From: Zhengella mangrovi | Lineage (GTDB): Bacteria; Pseudomonadota; Alphaproteobacteria; Rhizobiales; Rhizobiaceae | Assembly: GCF_002727065.1 (NCBI RefSeq) | Contig: NZ_PDVP01000014.1 | Location: 61,597 to 125,596 of the forward strand | Direction: 5' to 3' | DNA: 64,000 nt | Part shown: positions 1 through 7,825 of the stretch, piece by piece | Position numbering within the stretch: the first letter of the stretch is position 1 | How the letters are laid out: every line of letters starts with the position of its first letter | The notes under the pieces: generated by a model | Database searches by the model: none | The model's input: only the letters and a program-made list of their open reading frames with translations | What the model was told of the DNA's origin: nothing | Position numbers and translations under genes: made by a program

Positions 1-273
1 GGCAATCAGCGTCGAAATGCCGATGATCAGCAGCACGTTGGCCGTGTTGGAGCCAATCACGTTTCCGAGCGCAATGTCGCTTTCGCCAGAGAGCGCGGCA
101 TCCAGCGAGACGAGGAGTTCCGGCGTCGAGGTGCCAAAGCCGACGATGGTCAGGCCGATGACGAGTTCCGAGACGCCGAACCGGCGGGAGAGCCCGACGG
201 CACCGCGAACCAGCGCCTCGCCGCCGGCGAACAGGAGGACGAGGCCAGCGCAAACGAAAAGCCACTCGGTCAT
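1..273 (-). CDS. Calcium/sodium antiporter, N-terminal part (cut by window edge)
   Basis: Only the first 91 codons lie in the window; the rest is beyond position 1. The protein is an inner-membrane cation exchanger of the CaCA superfamily (YrbG-like), expected to exchange Ca2+ for Na+ or H+. Visible evidence: a hydrophobic N-terminal helix (about residues 4-20), then the first alpha-repeat with GFGTSTPELLVS at 45-56 and GNVIGSNTANV at 70-80, the ion-binding signature of the family. Its ATG overlaps the TGA of the upstream small membrane protein by four bases (ATGA), so the two are probably co-transcribed and translationally coupled. Ion specificity cannot be told from this half. Confidence 0.88.
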   Translation of the reverse strand, partial: MTEWLFVCAGLVLLFAGGEALVRGAVGLSRRFGVSELVIGLTIVGFGTSTPELLVSLDAALSGESDIALGNVIGSNTANVLLIIGISTLIA

Positions 274-671
274 GAATTTTCCTGATTGTTCATCGGGTCA
301 GTCTCTGCATCCCAGGCAAGCATGGCGACCTTGGCGGTGGCGGCAAGCGAGGCGGTGATGGCAAGGCCGTAGAGAAAAAGCGTCGGCGTCGGCGCGAGAT
401 GCATCAGCCCGCTGAACGCCCAGACCATGGCGAATGCGCCGGCCAGGGCCTCCGTCGCGAAAAAGACGGTGACGGCAACTGTTCCGATCATGGTGGCGAG
501 AGAGATGACACGCGAATGCTGTGCCGGATATGAGGGCTGATCCGGCTGAACCGCGAAACCATTTTCGCTATCCGTTGAACCGTTCAGATGCTCAATGCTG
601 TTGTTTTTACGCAATTCCGGACGCGAAACCGGGGTCCACTTTCGCTGGAATTGCTCTAGAGGCGACGACAT
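270..671 (-). CDS. Small hypothetical membrane protein with repeat-derived N-terminus
   Basis: I do not recognise a family. The C-terminal 73 residues contain two or three hydrophobic segments and end in an acidic polar tail. The stop overlaps the start of the antiporter gene (ATGA), which supports a real gene in the same operon. The first 20 or so codons of the longest frame lie inside an intergenic palindromic repeat (611-654) and give the LEQFQRKWTPVS peptide seen in the other repeat copies, so this start at 671 is doubtful. An internal ATG at 491 would give a 73-residue protein that is essentially only the membrane part. The start is therefore uncertain. Confidence 0.55.
   Translation of the reverse strand: MSSPLEQFQRKWTPVSRPELRKNNSIEHLNGSTDSENGFAVQPDQPSYPAQHSRVISLATMIGTVAVTVFFATEALAGAFAMVWAFSGLMHLAPTPTLFLYGLAITASLAATAKVAMLAWDAETDPMNNQENS
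611..654 (+). repeat. 44-bp intergenic palindromic repeat, copy A
   Basis: This imperfect inverted repeat begins GCAATTCCGG and ends CTGGAATTGC. It matches copies near 13409 and 19909 almost base for base. The flank from about 570 also resembles the flank of the 13409 copy. Such elements are common between genes in Hyphomicrobiales genomes. It sits at the 5' end of the small membrane protein frame. Confidence 0.8.
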
Positions 672-765
672 GCGTCACATGGTCCTTGAAGACCGCTACC
701 ACGAACGGAGCGGGGCCGACGATAGATGTGGGGACGGGTGCCTGGACACAAGAGCGGCGATGACG

Positions 766-788
766 CGGGCGGAAAATTTTTTCGCCCG
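766..788. promoter_or_regulatory. Inverted repeat with AT-rich centre upstream of the SDR gene
   Basis: Perfect hexamers CGGGCG (766-771) and CGCCCG (783-788) flank an 11-base A/T-rich spacer, about 150 bases before the SDR start at 939. This could be an operator for the catabolic operon or a hairpin ending a divergent transcript. No regulator gene is adjacent, so the role is inferred only. Confidence 0.25.
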
Positions 789-938
789 TCGCAAGCAGCG
801 CCGGCAAAGTCGCCCGTCCCGGGCCGGATGGAATTGCCTTTCTTCGTTCCTGTGATTGTCATACTCGGATTCCGGAGCGCCCGGTGCCATCATCACGGCC
901 GGGATAGGGTGTGATTCCAACGGGAGGAACCTGGACCA

Positions 939-1739
939 ATGAGTGACAAGACGGTGAACGCCGACCTGGCCGGAGGAATCGCGGGGCAGCGTGTCCTGAT
1001 CACCGCCGGTGCGGCCGGCATCGGCCTTGCCATCGCCGAGCGGCTTGCGGCCCACGGCGCGCGGCTCTTCGTCTGCGACGTGTCCGAGGACGCGCTGGCA
1101 ACGTTCGGCGAGCGGTTTCCCGACGCCGGGCGGATCCGGGCCGACGTGTCGGACGAGGCTGACGTGGCGCGCATGTTTTCCGCTGTCGACGGGACGCTGG
1201 GCGGCCTCGACGCGCTGATCAACAATGCCGGCATCGCCGGACCGACCGGTGGCGTGGACGAGATCTCGCCGGCCGACTGGCGGCGGTGCATCGACGTGTG
1301 CCTGACGGGACAGTTCCTTTGCGCGCATCATGCCGTACCCATGCTCAAGGCCGCAGGCGGCGGGTCCATCGTCTCCATGTCCTCGGCGGCGGGCAAGTTC
1401 GGCTACGCCTTCCGCACTCCTTACGCGGCGGCGAAGTTCGGCATCATCGGCTTTACCGAAAGCCTGGCCAAGGAACTCGGACCGTTCAATATCCGGGTCA
1501 ATGCCATCCGTCCGGGGATCGTCGAGGGCGAGCGCATGTTCGGCGTCATCCGCGACCGGGCCGCCCAGGTGGGTGTGTCCTACGAGGCGATGGAACGGGA
1601 ATACCTGGCGAAGATCTCGCTGCGCCGGATGGTCACGCAGCAGGACGTGGCGGCGATGGTCGCTTTCCTCCTGTCGGATGCGGGTGCCAACCTGTCGGGC
1701 CAGTCCATCGGCGTCGACGGCAACATGGAGACCCTGTGA
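939..1739 (+). CDS. SDR family NAD(P)-dependent oxidoreductase
   Basis: A 266-residue classical short-chain dehydrogenase, probably cytoplasmic, that oxidises or reduces a hydroxyl/keto substrate with NAD(P). Visible motifs are the nucleotide-binding TAGAAGIG (22-29), NNAG (95-98), the catalytic Ser near 148-149, Tyr162 and Lys166 in the YxxxK motif, and the C-terminal GVDGNMETL. The stop is one base before the next gene's ATG, so it is the first gene of a tight unit with a 3-hydroxyacyl-type dehydrogenase and, 116 bases further on, a BKACE cleavage enzyme. The context suggests it prepares or processes a beta-hydroxy or beta-keto acid. The substrate is unknown. Confidence 0.9.
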   Translation: MSDKTVNADLAGGIAGQRVLITAGAAGIGLAIAERLAAHGARLFVCDVSEDALATFGERFPDAGRIRADVSDEADVARMFSAVDGTLGGLDALINNAGIAGPTGGVDEISPADWRRCIDVCLTGQFLCAHHAVPMLKAAGGGSIVSMSSAAGKFGYAFRTPYAAAKFGIIGFTESLAKELGPFNIRVNAIRPGIVEGERMFGVIRDRAAQVGVSYEAMEREYLAKISLRRMVTQQDVAAMVAFLLSDAGANLSGQSIGVDGNMETL

Positions 1740-1740
1740 C

Positions 1741-2688
1741 ATGGAACGCGTAGCCATCATCGGTGCCGGGTTCATCGGCCGGGCCTGGGCCATCACCTTT
1801 GCCCGCGCGGGCCATTCCGTCGCGCTGTGGGACCAGGACGCGGCGGCGCCGGCCCGGGCGCTGGATTTCATCGGCGGCGTCCTTCCGGATCTTGCCGCCA
1901 ACGACCTGTTGAACGGGGCCGCGCCGGATGAGGTGATCGGCCGGATCCAGCCGGAACCGGATCTCGAACGGGCGCTGGCGGACTGTATCCACGTGCAGGA
2001 AAACACCCCGGAACGGCTGGAGGTGAAGACCGAGGTCTTCGCCATGCTCGACCGGCTTGCCCCGGCCGACGCGGTGCTTGCCAGCTCAAGCTCGGCGCTG
2101 CTGCCCTCCGCGTTCACCGAGGCCCTGCCAGGCCGGCACCGCTGCCTGGTCGTTCACCCGATCAATCCGCCCTACCTGGTGCCGGCCGCGGAGGTCGTGC
2201 CTGCCCCCTGGACGTCCGGTGCGGTGGTCGAGCGGACCCGCGCTTTCATGGCCGGATGCGGGCAGTCCCCCATCGTCATGAAACGCGAGCTCGACGGCTT
2301 CGTAATGAACCGGATGCAGGGCGCACTGCTCGAAGAGGCCTTCCGCCTGGTCGCCGACGGCTATGCCAGCGTGGAAGATATCGATACCGGCATTCGCGAA
2401 GGCCTTGCGCTGCGCTGGTCGTTCATGGGGCCGTTCGAGACCATCGACCTGAACGCGCCGGCCGGCGTGCGCGACTATGCCGAACGCTACGAGGGCATCT
2501 ATTCCAACATCTTTCCGCAGATGCAGCGGCGCGTCGACTGGACCGGCCCGGTGATGGACACGATCGAAGCGGAGCGCCGGGCTGCGCTGCCCGCCGACCA
2601 GCTTGGCGCCCGGCAGGCGTGGCGCGACCGCCGCCTGATGGCACTGGCGGCCCACAAGCGGCGTGCCGGCGAGGATATCGGAGAGTAG
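1741..2688 (+). CDS. 3-hydroxyacyl-CoA dehydrogenase family protein (L-gulonate/carnitine dehydrogenase type)
   Basis: A 315-residue NAD-dependent dehydrogenase with an N-terminal Rossmann fold (GAGFIG at 8-13), an SSSS stretch (115-118), catalytic His139 in HPINPPYLVP and Glu151, followed by the helical C-terminal dimerisation domain. Length and motifs fit the stand-alone single-domain group that includes lambda-crystallin/L-gulonate 3-dehydrogenase and L-carnitine dehydrogenase, rather than the long FadB fusions. The ATG lies one base after the SDR stop. In carnitine breakdown a related dehydrogenase makes 3-dehydrocarnitine, which a BKACE enzyme then cleaves. The neighbouring BKACE gene fits such a scheme, but no betainyl-CoA thioesterase is seen, so the true substrate is open. 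Confidence 0.88.
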   Translation: MERVAIIGAGFIGRAWAITFARAGHSVALWDQDAAAPARALDFIGGVLPDLAANDLLNGAAPDEVIGRIQPEPDLERALADCIHVQENTPERLEVKTEVFAMLDRLAPADAVLASSSSALLPSAFTEALPGRHRCLVVHPINPPYLVPAAEVVPAPWTSGAVVERTRAFMAGCGQSPIVMKRELDGFVMNRMQGALLEEAFRLVADGYASVEDIDTGIREGLALRWSFMGPFETIDLNAPAGVRDYAERYEGIYSNIFPQMQRRVDWTGPVMDTIEAERRAALPADQLGARQAWRDRRLMALAAHKRRAGEDIGE

Positions 2689-2744
2689 GACGTTTCGGCG
2701 GTCCGCCGAGCCGCAGCACGGCACAAACCCATAATTTCCTGTCA

Positions 2745-2786
2745 GGTCCGGACGCGACGCCGGTCCCCATTTTCACTGGAATATCC
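2745..2786 (+). repeat. Degenerate copy of the intergenic palindromic repeat (copy B)
   Basis: The sequence keeps the core pattern (TCCGGACGCGA, then CCGGT, then TTTCACTGGAAT) but with several substitutions compared with copies A, C and D. It lies in the gap between the dehydrogenase stop and the BKACE start, just before the BKACE ribosome-binding site. It looks like an old, decayed insertion inside the operon. Confidence 0.55.
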
Positions 2787-2804
2787 AAGAGGGAGACAAG
2801 CACC

Positions 2805-3737
2805 ATGGCCACCCAAGGCAAGATCATCATCACATGCGCCGTTACCGGGGCGATCCACACGCCGACCATGTCCCCCTACCTGCCGATCACGCCCGACGAG
2901 ATCGCCAATGACGCGGTTGCGGCTGCCGAGGCCGGTGCGGCGATCCTGCACCTGCATGCGCGCAACCCGGAAACGGGGCAGCCGGACCAGACGCCGGAGG
3001 CGTTCGCGCGCTTCCTGCCGCGCATCAAGCAGGCCACGAACGCGGCCATCAACATCACGACCGGCGGAAGTCCCTACATGAAAGTGGAAGAGCGGGTTCG
3101 CCCGGCGGCGCAGTTCAAGCCGGAGGTGGCCTCGCTGAACATGGGGTCGATCAACTTCGGCCTCTATCACCTCGTCGACAAGTACAAGGAGTTCAAGTTC
3201 GACTGGGAGCGGCCGCATCTGGAGGCGACACGCGACCTGGTGTTCCGCAATTCCTTCAAGGATATCGAGTACATTCTTGAGACCTGCTACGACAACGGCA
3301 CGCGCTTCGAGTTCGAGTGCTACGACATTGCGCATCTCTACAATCTCGCCCATTTCGCAGACCGCGGCCTTGTGAAGCCGCCGTTCTTCGTGCAGTCCGT
3401 CTTCGGCCTGCTGGGCGGCATCGGCAGCCATCCGGAGGACGTGTCCCACATGAAGCGCACGGCCGACCGGCTGTTCGGATCGTCCTACCGATGGTCCGTG
3501 CTGGGCGCGGGCGCTGCCCAATTGCGGGTGGCGGCACAGGCCGCGGCGCTCGGCGGCAATATCCGCGTCGGGCTCGAGGACAGCCTTTGGGCCGGCAAGG
3601 GGAAGCTTGCGACCTCCAACGCCGACCAGGTGCGGCTGGCGCGCAAGATCATCGAGGGCCTCGGCATGGAGGTCGCCACGCCGGACGAGGCGCGCGACAT
3701 GCTGTCGCTGAAGGGTGGCGACAAGGTGGAATTCTAA
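2805..3737 (+). CDS. BKACE (DUF849) beta-keto acid cleavage enzyme
   Basis: A 310-residue member of the 3-keto-5-aminohexanoate cleavage family. These Zn-dependent enzymes condense a beta-keto acid with acetyl-CoA and release acetoacetate plus a new acyl-CoA. Visible metal ligands are His49 and His51 in HLHAR and Glu258 in RVGLEDS; the TIM-barrel length is normal. The start ATG follows GGGAG (2791-2795). It is the last gene of the unit with the two upstream dehydrogenases, which would deliver the beta-keto substrate. BKACE members act on very different substrates (carnitine-derived, lysine-derived, beta-alanine-like), and I cannot read the specificity from sequence. Confidence 0.9.
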   Translation: MATQGKIIITCAVTGAIHTPTMSPYLPITPDEIANDAVAAAEAGAAILHLHARNPETGQPDQTPEAFARFLPRIKQATNAAINITTGGSPYMKVEERVRPAAQFKPEVASLNMGSINFGLYHLVDKYKEFKFDWERPHLEATRDLVFRNSFKDIEYILETCYDNGTRFEFECYDIAHLYNLAHFADRGLVKPPFFVQSVFGLLGGIGSHPEDVSHMKRTADRLFGSSYRWSVLGAGAAQLRVAAQAAALGGNIRVGLEDSLWAGKGKLATSNADQVRLARKIIEGLGMEVATPDEARDMLSLKGGDKVEF

Positions 3738-3750
3738 CGGCGACCCCTGG

Positions 3751-3791
3751 GGGAGAACGGGCGATGGCGCCTCGCGCCCGTGCGTTCTCCC
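3751..3791. terminator. Hairpin between convergent BKACE and histidine kinase genes
   Basis: GGGAGAACG (3751-3759) pairs with CGTTCTCCC (3783-3791), and an inner GGCG/CGCC pair extends the stem. No clear T-run follows on either strand, so terminator activity is plausible from its position but not certain. Confidence 0.4.
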
Positions 3792-3818
3792 GGTCCCGGT
3801 CCGGCCACCCGGCGTCCG

Positions 3819-5393
3819 CTAGCCGGCGCGAGGCAGCGGGATCTCGATCCGGCAATGGAAGCCCTGGTCATCCAGACGTCGCGTGAGCTTGCCACGCAAC
3901 TGGCTTTCGATGGTCATCTGCAGCAGCTTGGTGCCGAAGCCCGATCCGCCGCTTGCGGCCGTCGCGCGCGGCGCCGTGGACGTTTCCGTCCAGTCGATGT
4001 CGAGGACCGTGTTGTCGCGAAGCGTCCAGGAGACGGAGAGGCTGCCGTCCGGGGTCGCCAGCGCACCGTATTTCAGCGCATTGGTGACCAGTTCGTGGAT
4101 CGCCATGGCAACGGGCTGGGCCAGGGCGGGATCGAGGATCACCGGCGGGCCCTGCAGCGAAGCCCGCGGCTCCTTGGCCGACAGGTAGGGTGCGAGTTCG
4201 CCCTCCAGCAGGTCCGACAGCCTTGCGCCGACCCATTTCGATTCCGACAGGAGCCCCAGCGTCTTGGCCAGCGAACTGATCCGGTCGAGAACGGAGGCCC
4301 GGAAGCTCTCGATGTCGTCGGCCCGGACAAGGCGGATGAGCGCCTGCGAAACGCCGAGCATGTTGCGCGCCCGGTGGTCGATCTCGCGCATCATGGCCTG
4401 TTCGCGCAGCGCGGTCCTTTCCTCCTCGATCGCCTGGTTCGCCACCGCGAAGGCGTGTTCGACGGTGGCCACTTCCTCGTCGCTCCACGGCCGCGCGCTG
4501 GCGCGGTGAACGAAGATCACCGAGTGCAGTTCACCTGCCCGGTGCGCGGGTATGGCCAGGACCGAGGCGGCGCCCTTCTGCGCCAGCATCCGGACATCGG
4601 GCTCGGCCGATCCCTCGGTGCAATCGATGCGCACCACGTTTCCCCTGGCCAGCGTGCGCGCAATGGAGTCCATGGATGCCCAGGGCACGATGCTGCCGGC
4701 CGGCTCGACGCCGTCGGCCGTCCACTCGGAGCGGATGGCCAGGTCCCGTGTGAGGGGATCGATTTCGCGGATTCCCACCCGCGCGGCCTGGAGGTGCGTT
4801 CCGAGCATCCCGCAGATCAGGTCCATCATGCTGCCGGGATCGGTGCCCGCGCGAAGCCCGTCGTTCAGTTTCAGGAGAAAGGCCGTTTCCCGCCGGGTCA
4901 GCACCTTGGCGGTCGTTTCCTGGCCCGAGTTGAAGATGCCCTCGATCGAGCCGTCCTCGCCCCGGATCGGGGTGAAGCTGTAGGACCAGTAGGTTTCCTC
5001 GACCAGGCCGAAGCGGCGCATCGGCAGCAGCTGATCGTCGACGAACAGGCCTTCGCCAGTCTCGATCACGTGGATGAACTGCGGCTCGATGACGTGCCAG
5101 ATATCGGCCCAGACCTCCCTGGCCGGCTCGCCGAGGCAGGCGGGATGACGCGGGCCCGGAATGGTCGACCAGGCGTCGTTGTACAGGAGGCGGAGGTCCG
5201 GACCCCAGTAGATCGCAGTCGGGAACGCGGAATTCAGGCAGATGCCGAGCGCCGAACGCAGTGACAGCGGCCAGGTTTCGGGAGGACCAAACGGGTGGTC
5301 GGCCCAGGCGAACTCGCGGATGCGTGTCGCCATCTCGCCACTCCCGGCCAGAAAGCTCAACGGCGTCTTGTCGGGTCTCTGACGTTTCAGCAC
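3819..5393 (-). CDS. HWE-family sensor histidine kinase (PAS-GAF-HWE)
   Basis: A 524-residue cytoplasmic-looking kinase with no obvious membrane segment. An N-terminal PAS-like region (about 30-165) is followed by a GAF-like region (about 170-320) and a C-terminal HWE kinase domain. The phosphorylated His340 is in EIDHRARN, the N box HELVTNALKYGAL is at 433-445, the family Trp468 is in DIDWTE, and GSGFGTKL (483-490) is the G-box. HWE kinases are abundant in Rhizobiales and often take part in light, stress or general stress signalling. No response regulator or sigma-factor gene is adjacent, so it is an orphan and its signal is unknown. An internal ATG at 5333 is an alternative start. Confidence 0.9.
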   Translation of the reverse strand: MLKRQRPDKTPLSFLAGSGEMATRIREFAWADHPFGPPETWPLSLRSALGICLNSAFPTAIYWGPDLRLLYNDAWSTIPGPRHPACLGEPAREVWADIWHVIEPQFIHVIETGEGLFVDDQLLPMRRFGLVEETYWSYSFTPIRGEDGSIEGIFNSGQETTAKVLTRRETAFLLKLNDGLRAGTDPGSMMDLICGMLGTHLQAARVGIREIDPLTRDLAIRSEWTADGVEPAGSIVPWASMDSIARTLARGNVVRIDCTEGSAEPDVRMLAQKGAASVLAIPAHRAGELHSVIFVHRASARPWSDEEVATVEHAFAVANQAIEEERTALREQAMMREIDHRARNMLGVSQALIRLVRADDIESFRASVLDRISSLAKTLGLLSESKWVGARLSDLLEGELAPYLSAKEPRASLQGPPVILDPALAQPVAMAIHELVTNALKYGALATPDGSLSVSWTLRDNTVLDIDWTETSTAPRATAASGGSGFGTKLLQMTIESQLRGKLTRRLDDQGFHCRIEIPLPRAG

Positions 5394-5552
5394 TCGCGGC
5401 AGGCCCCCGGTTCTTCCTGTTTACAGCATTAGTTGTATCGCAGTTTCTTTCGCAGGCAAGCGGGCAGGATCGTTCAGAACGGTGCGCGATTTGCGCCCGG
5501 ACAAGACGGGATGCCTTCGGCATCGCCAAGGGGGCAGGGCAGCCCGGCGGCT

Positions 5553-6560
5553 TCAGATCAGCCGGAACAGGCCACCGAGGACAAACAGCCCCAGTTGGCC
5601 CTTGAAGGTCTGGCGAAACACGCCGGAGCCGAACAGCAGTGCCATGCGGCGGTGAAGCCGCGCGGTGCGCGCTTCGCGGAACAGTGCCAGCGTGCGTCGG
5701 GATTCGTCGTTCAACAGGTCCTCGCAGGCCTCGAGGTTGGCCAGGTTGCGATCGGTCCAGTCGCGGAAACGGCCCTGCAGGAAATAGCGCATGCGCAGGA
5801 CGCGGGCGCCCCAGCTGTTGTTCTCGCCGACGAGATTGCCTTCGTGCTGCCGGTAGCGAATATCGGGAACAGGATTGTAGAACACACGGCCGCCGGCCCC
5901 GGTGATCAGCATGTAGCTGAACCAGTCATGGCTCACGAAAGGTCCCCGCCTGGCGGCCTTGCGCAGGATGGCGAAGGCGCAACGGTTCATCACCATCGTG
6001 TTGCCGCCGGCGATGGACTGCACCAGCGCATTCTGGAAGCAGGGCGGCTTGCGGAACAGCGGCGAGAAGCTTTCCCGTCCCGAGCGGAAGTTCAGCGTCC
6101 GGCCGCAATAGAGCGCCGGCGTGTTTGCCGGCTGGCTCGACAGCCAGGCAATGGCGTTTTCCAGCTTGTCGGCGTTCCAGATGTCGTCCTGGTCGCAAAA
6201 CGCAACGTAATCAGCGCGTTGCGGTTCGTGACGGAGAATGAGCGAGCGAAAGTTTTCGGAGAACCCCCGGTTCGGACCCTCGACAACGGAGAAGCGTCCC
6301 TTCGGCCAGCGTGCCATGTGGTCTTCGAGCTGGCCCAATGTGCTGTCGGACGACGCGTCGTCGGATACAAGGATGTCGATCCGGCTCCATGTCTGGTCTT
6401 CGATGGAGCGCAACTGTTCGGCCAGGTAACGTTCGCCGTTGTGGGTCGCCAGAAGCACCGCAACCCGCCCAAGCGGATTGGACGTCTCATCCGACGTTTC
6501 ATAGACCGGGTCGAAATCCCCGGTCCCCAAGCCTGCCCTGAAGCCAGACACGAAGTTCAT
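5553..6560 (-). CDS. Family 2 glycosyltransferase
   Basis: A GT2-type (GT-A fold) glycosyltransferase, likely adding a sugar to a surface polysaccharide, similar to rhamnosyltransferases. The chosen start gives about 335 residues. The GT2 core begins RVAVLLATHNGERYL, with DDASSDST (substrate binding) and CDQDDIW, the DxD-like metal motif followed by the DDxW signature. The C-terminal end is hydrophobic. I chose ATG 6560 because a promoter-like TTGTCA-17-AATAAT (6621-6649) lies just upstream. An in-frame ATG at 6656 would add 32 residues of poor GT2 character. The gene stands alone between the kinase and the T2SS genes. Confidence 0.82.
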   Translation of the reverse strand: MNFVSGFRAGLGTGDFDPVYETSDETSNPLGRVAVLLATHNGERYLAEQLRSIEDQTWSRIDILVSDDASSDSTLGQLEDHMARWPKGRFSVVEGPNRGFSENFRSLILRHEPQRADYVAFCDQDDIWNADKLENAIAWLSSQPANTPALYCGRTLNFRSGRESFSPLFRKPPCFQNALVQSIAGGNTMVMNRCAFAILRKAARRGPFVSHDWFSYMLITGAGGRVFYNPVPDIRYRQHEGNLVGENNSWGARVLRMRYFLQGRFRDWTDRNLANLEACEDLLNDESRRTLALFREARTARLHRRMALLFGSGVFRQTFKGQLGLFVLGGLFRLI

Positions 6561-6620
6561 AGCCTGCCCTGTTGCCAGCGTGCCGTTATTGGCATCTGCC
6601 CACCGACGTTCAAACTCCAC

Positions 6621-6649
6621 ATTATTCGTTTTATTCCGGTGAATGACAA
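6621..6649 (-). promoter_or_regulatory. Candidate sigma-70-type promoter of the glycosyltransferase
   Basis: On the minus strand, TTGTCA (complement of 6644-6649) is followed after 17 bases by AATAAT (complement of 6621-6626), in an unusually AT-rich stretch (about 6590-6680) for this genome. It is valid only if translation starts at 6560. Confidence 0.4.
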
Positions 6650-6736
6650 TTCGCATAATATAAATTGCTAATATTATGAGAGTCGACCCTGCAACGCCCG
6701 GTCGGGCGGCGCGGTCCACAGATCTGGCGGCGGCGA

Positions 6737-7417
6737 TCAGGGATTGGCGGCGAGGTAGGCGGCGCAATCGGCCTCGCCGGAGTCCGACAGGCACGCTGTC
6801 ACGGCGTCGGCCATCGGCATGGCCGTCTTGCGGAACACACGTTCCGGCAGGCCCGGCAGCGAAAAGGCGATGCGAACCGCTGCCGGCAGGGCAGCCCTGT
6901 CCTGCCACCGGTCCTTGAAGGCGATCCCATCGGGCGAATATTCGAACCAGACCTGCCCTTCGATCTCGGCCAGCAGGGTGCGGACCGTGCCGGCGCTGCC
7001 CGGGACGGGCTTGGTCACGGCCAGGGGGCCGCTGTAACGGATCACGTCCGTGCGCTTGCCCCTGGGTTCGAGGGCATAGGTCACCTCGTTGAGGTCCGCC
7101 GCGTTGTCGAAGCCGATGGCCGGCCTGGCAAAGACCATGCGGGCCGCATCACCGCTGAAGAAGACCTTGGGCCCGGTGTCGCTGGCGATCGTGATCGGTA
7201 TCATCCCGTTGATTTCACGGGAAAAAGTTTCCGCCGTCCCGACTGCTGCGGCAAAGTCGCCGATGTTCCGGTTGAACTGCCCCCAGTTGCGCAGCATCGT
7301 ACCGGTGATCTGTGCAAGGCCTTGCAGCACGAAGGCCGAGATCACGACGACCGCGATGATCTCGATCAGGGAAAAGCCCCGGGACCCGCCGGCGCGTGGC
7401 GCATCGCGGCGCTTCAT
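6737..7417 (-). CDS. gspJ: Type II secretion minor pseudopilin GspJ
   Basis: A 226-residue minor pseudopilin of the T2SS pilus tip. It has a basic leader followed by the prepilin cleavage motif in SRGFSLIEIIAVVVISAF (G|F, with Glu at +5) and a hydrophobic helix, then a GspJ-like globular domain with paired cysteines near the end (CLSDSGEADC). The ATG overlaps the gspI stop by four bases (ATGA), which fixes the start at 7417. GspJ binds GspI and GspK at the pseudopilus tip. It is the last gene of the minus-strand gspE-F-G-H-I-J run. Confidence 0.9.
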   Translation of the reverse strand: MKRRDAPRAGGSRGFSLIEIIAVVVISAFVLQGLAQITGTMLRNWGQFNRNIGDFAAAVGTAETFSREINGMIPITIASDTGPKVFFSGDAARMVFARPAIGFDNAADLNEVTYALEPRGKRTDVIRYSGPLAVTKPVPGSAGTVRTLLAEIEGQVWFEYSPDGIAFKDRWQDRAALPAAVRIAFSLPGLPERVFRKTAMPMADAVTACLSDSGEADCAAYLAANP

Positions 7418-7824
7418 TGCCCGCCACCATCCTCGGCCAGGAGCCGGGCCGGCAGCAGGAGCTGGCCCTGCCATGCCGTGCGCCCCGTCCGGGTCGAGAC
7501 CAGCGCCACATTGACCAGTTCGACGCCCCTGGTGGCCAGTTCCTGGCGCTGGCGGTCGGAGAAGCCGGCGGAGCGCTCCATCCGCATGACCAGCGGATCG
7601 GGCATGTCCGGTATCTGGCCGCGCCGGATCTGCCCGATCACGCCCAGGGCCAGTTGCTCTTCGGCCAGAACGGTTTCGACATTGTCGACGACGACCTTGC
7701 CGGAGCGTGCGGAAACGCCGCCGATCCGCGCCAGCGCGCCAAGGACGACGCCCATCACGGCCAGCGCCACGAGCACTTCCAGCAGGGTGAAGCCACGCGT
7801 GCCGCCGCGCCTGCCGGGCGTCAT
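7414..7824 (-). CDS. gspI: Type II secretion minor pseudopilin GspI
   Basis: A 136-residue pseudopilin. The leader MTPGRRGGTR is followed by GFTLLEVLVALAVMG, a canonical class III signal for the prepilin peptidase with Glu at position 5 of the mature protein. The rest resembles the GspI tip component, which nucleates the GspI-J-K complex. The start at 7824 lies one base downstream (minus strand) of the gspH stop, and the stop overlaps gspJ, so translation is coupled. Confidence 0.88.
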   Translation of the reverse strand: MTPGRRGGTRGFTLLEVLVALAVMGVVLGALARIGGVSARSGKVVVDNVETVLAEEQLALGVIGQIRRGQIPDMPDPLVMRMERSAGFSDRQRQELATRGVELVNVALVSTRTGRTAWQGQLLLPARLLAEDGGGQ

Positions 7825-7825
7825 G

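Noticed and set aside
696..2117. Long minus-strand open frame (473 codons) opposite the SDR and dehydrogenase genes
   Set aside because: It is antisense to two well-supported enzymes with catalytic motifs, and its product is Arg/Ala/Pro-rich with no recognisable domain, as expected for a shadow frame in GC-rich DNA.
3780..5264. Long plus-strand frame (494 codons) opposite the histidine kinase
   Set aside because: Same reasoning: the minus frame holds the complete HWE kinase motifs, while the plus product is low complexity.
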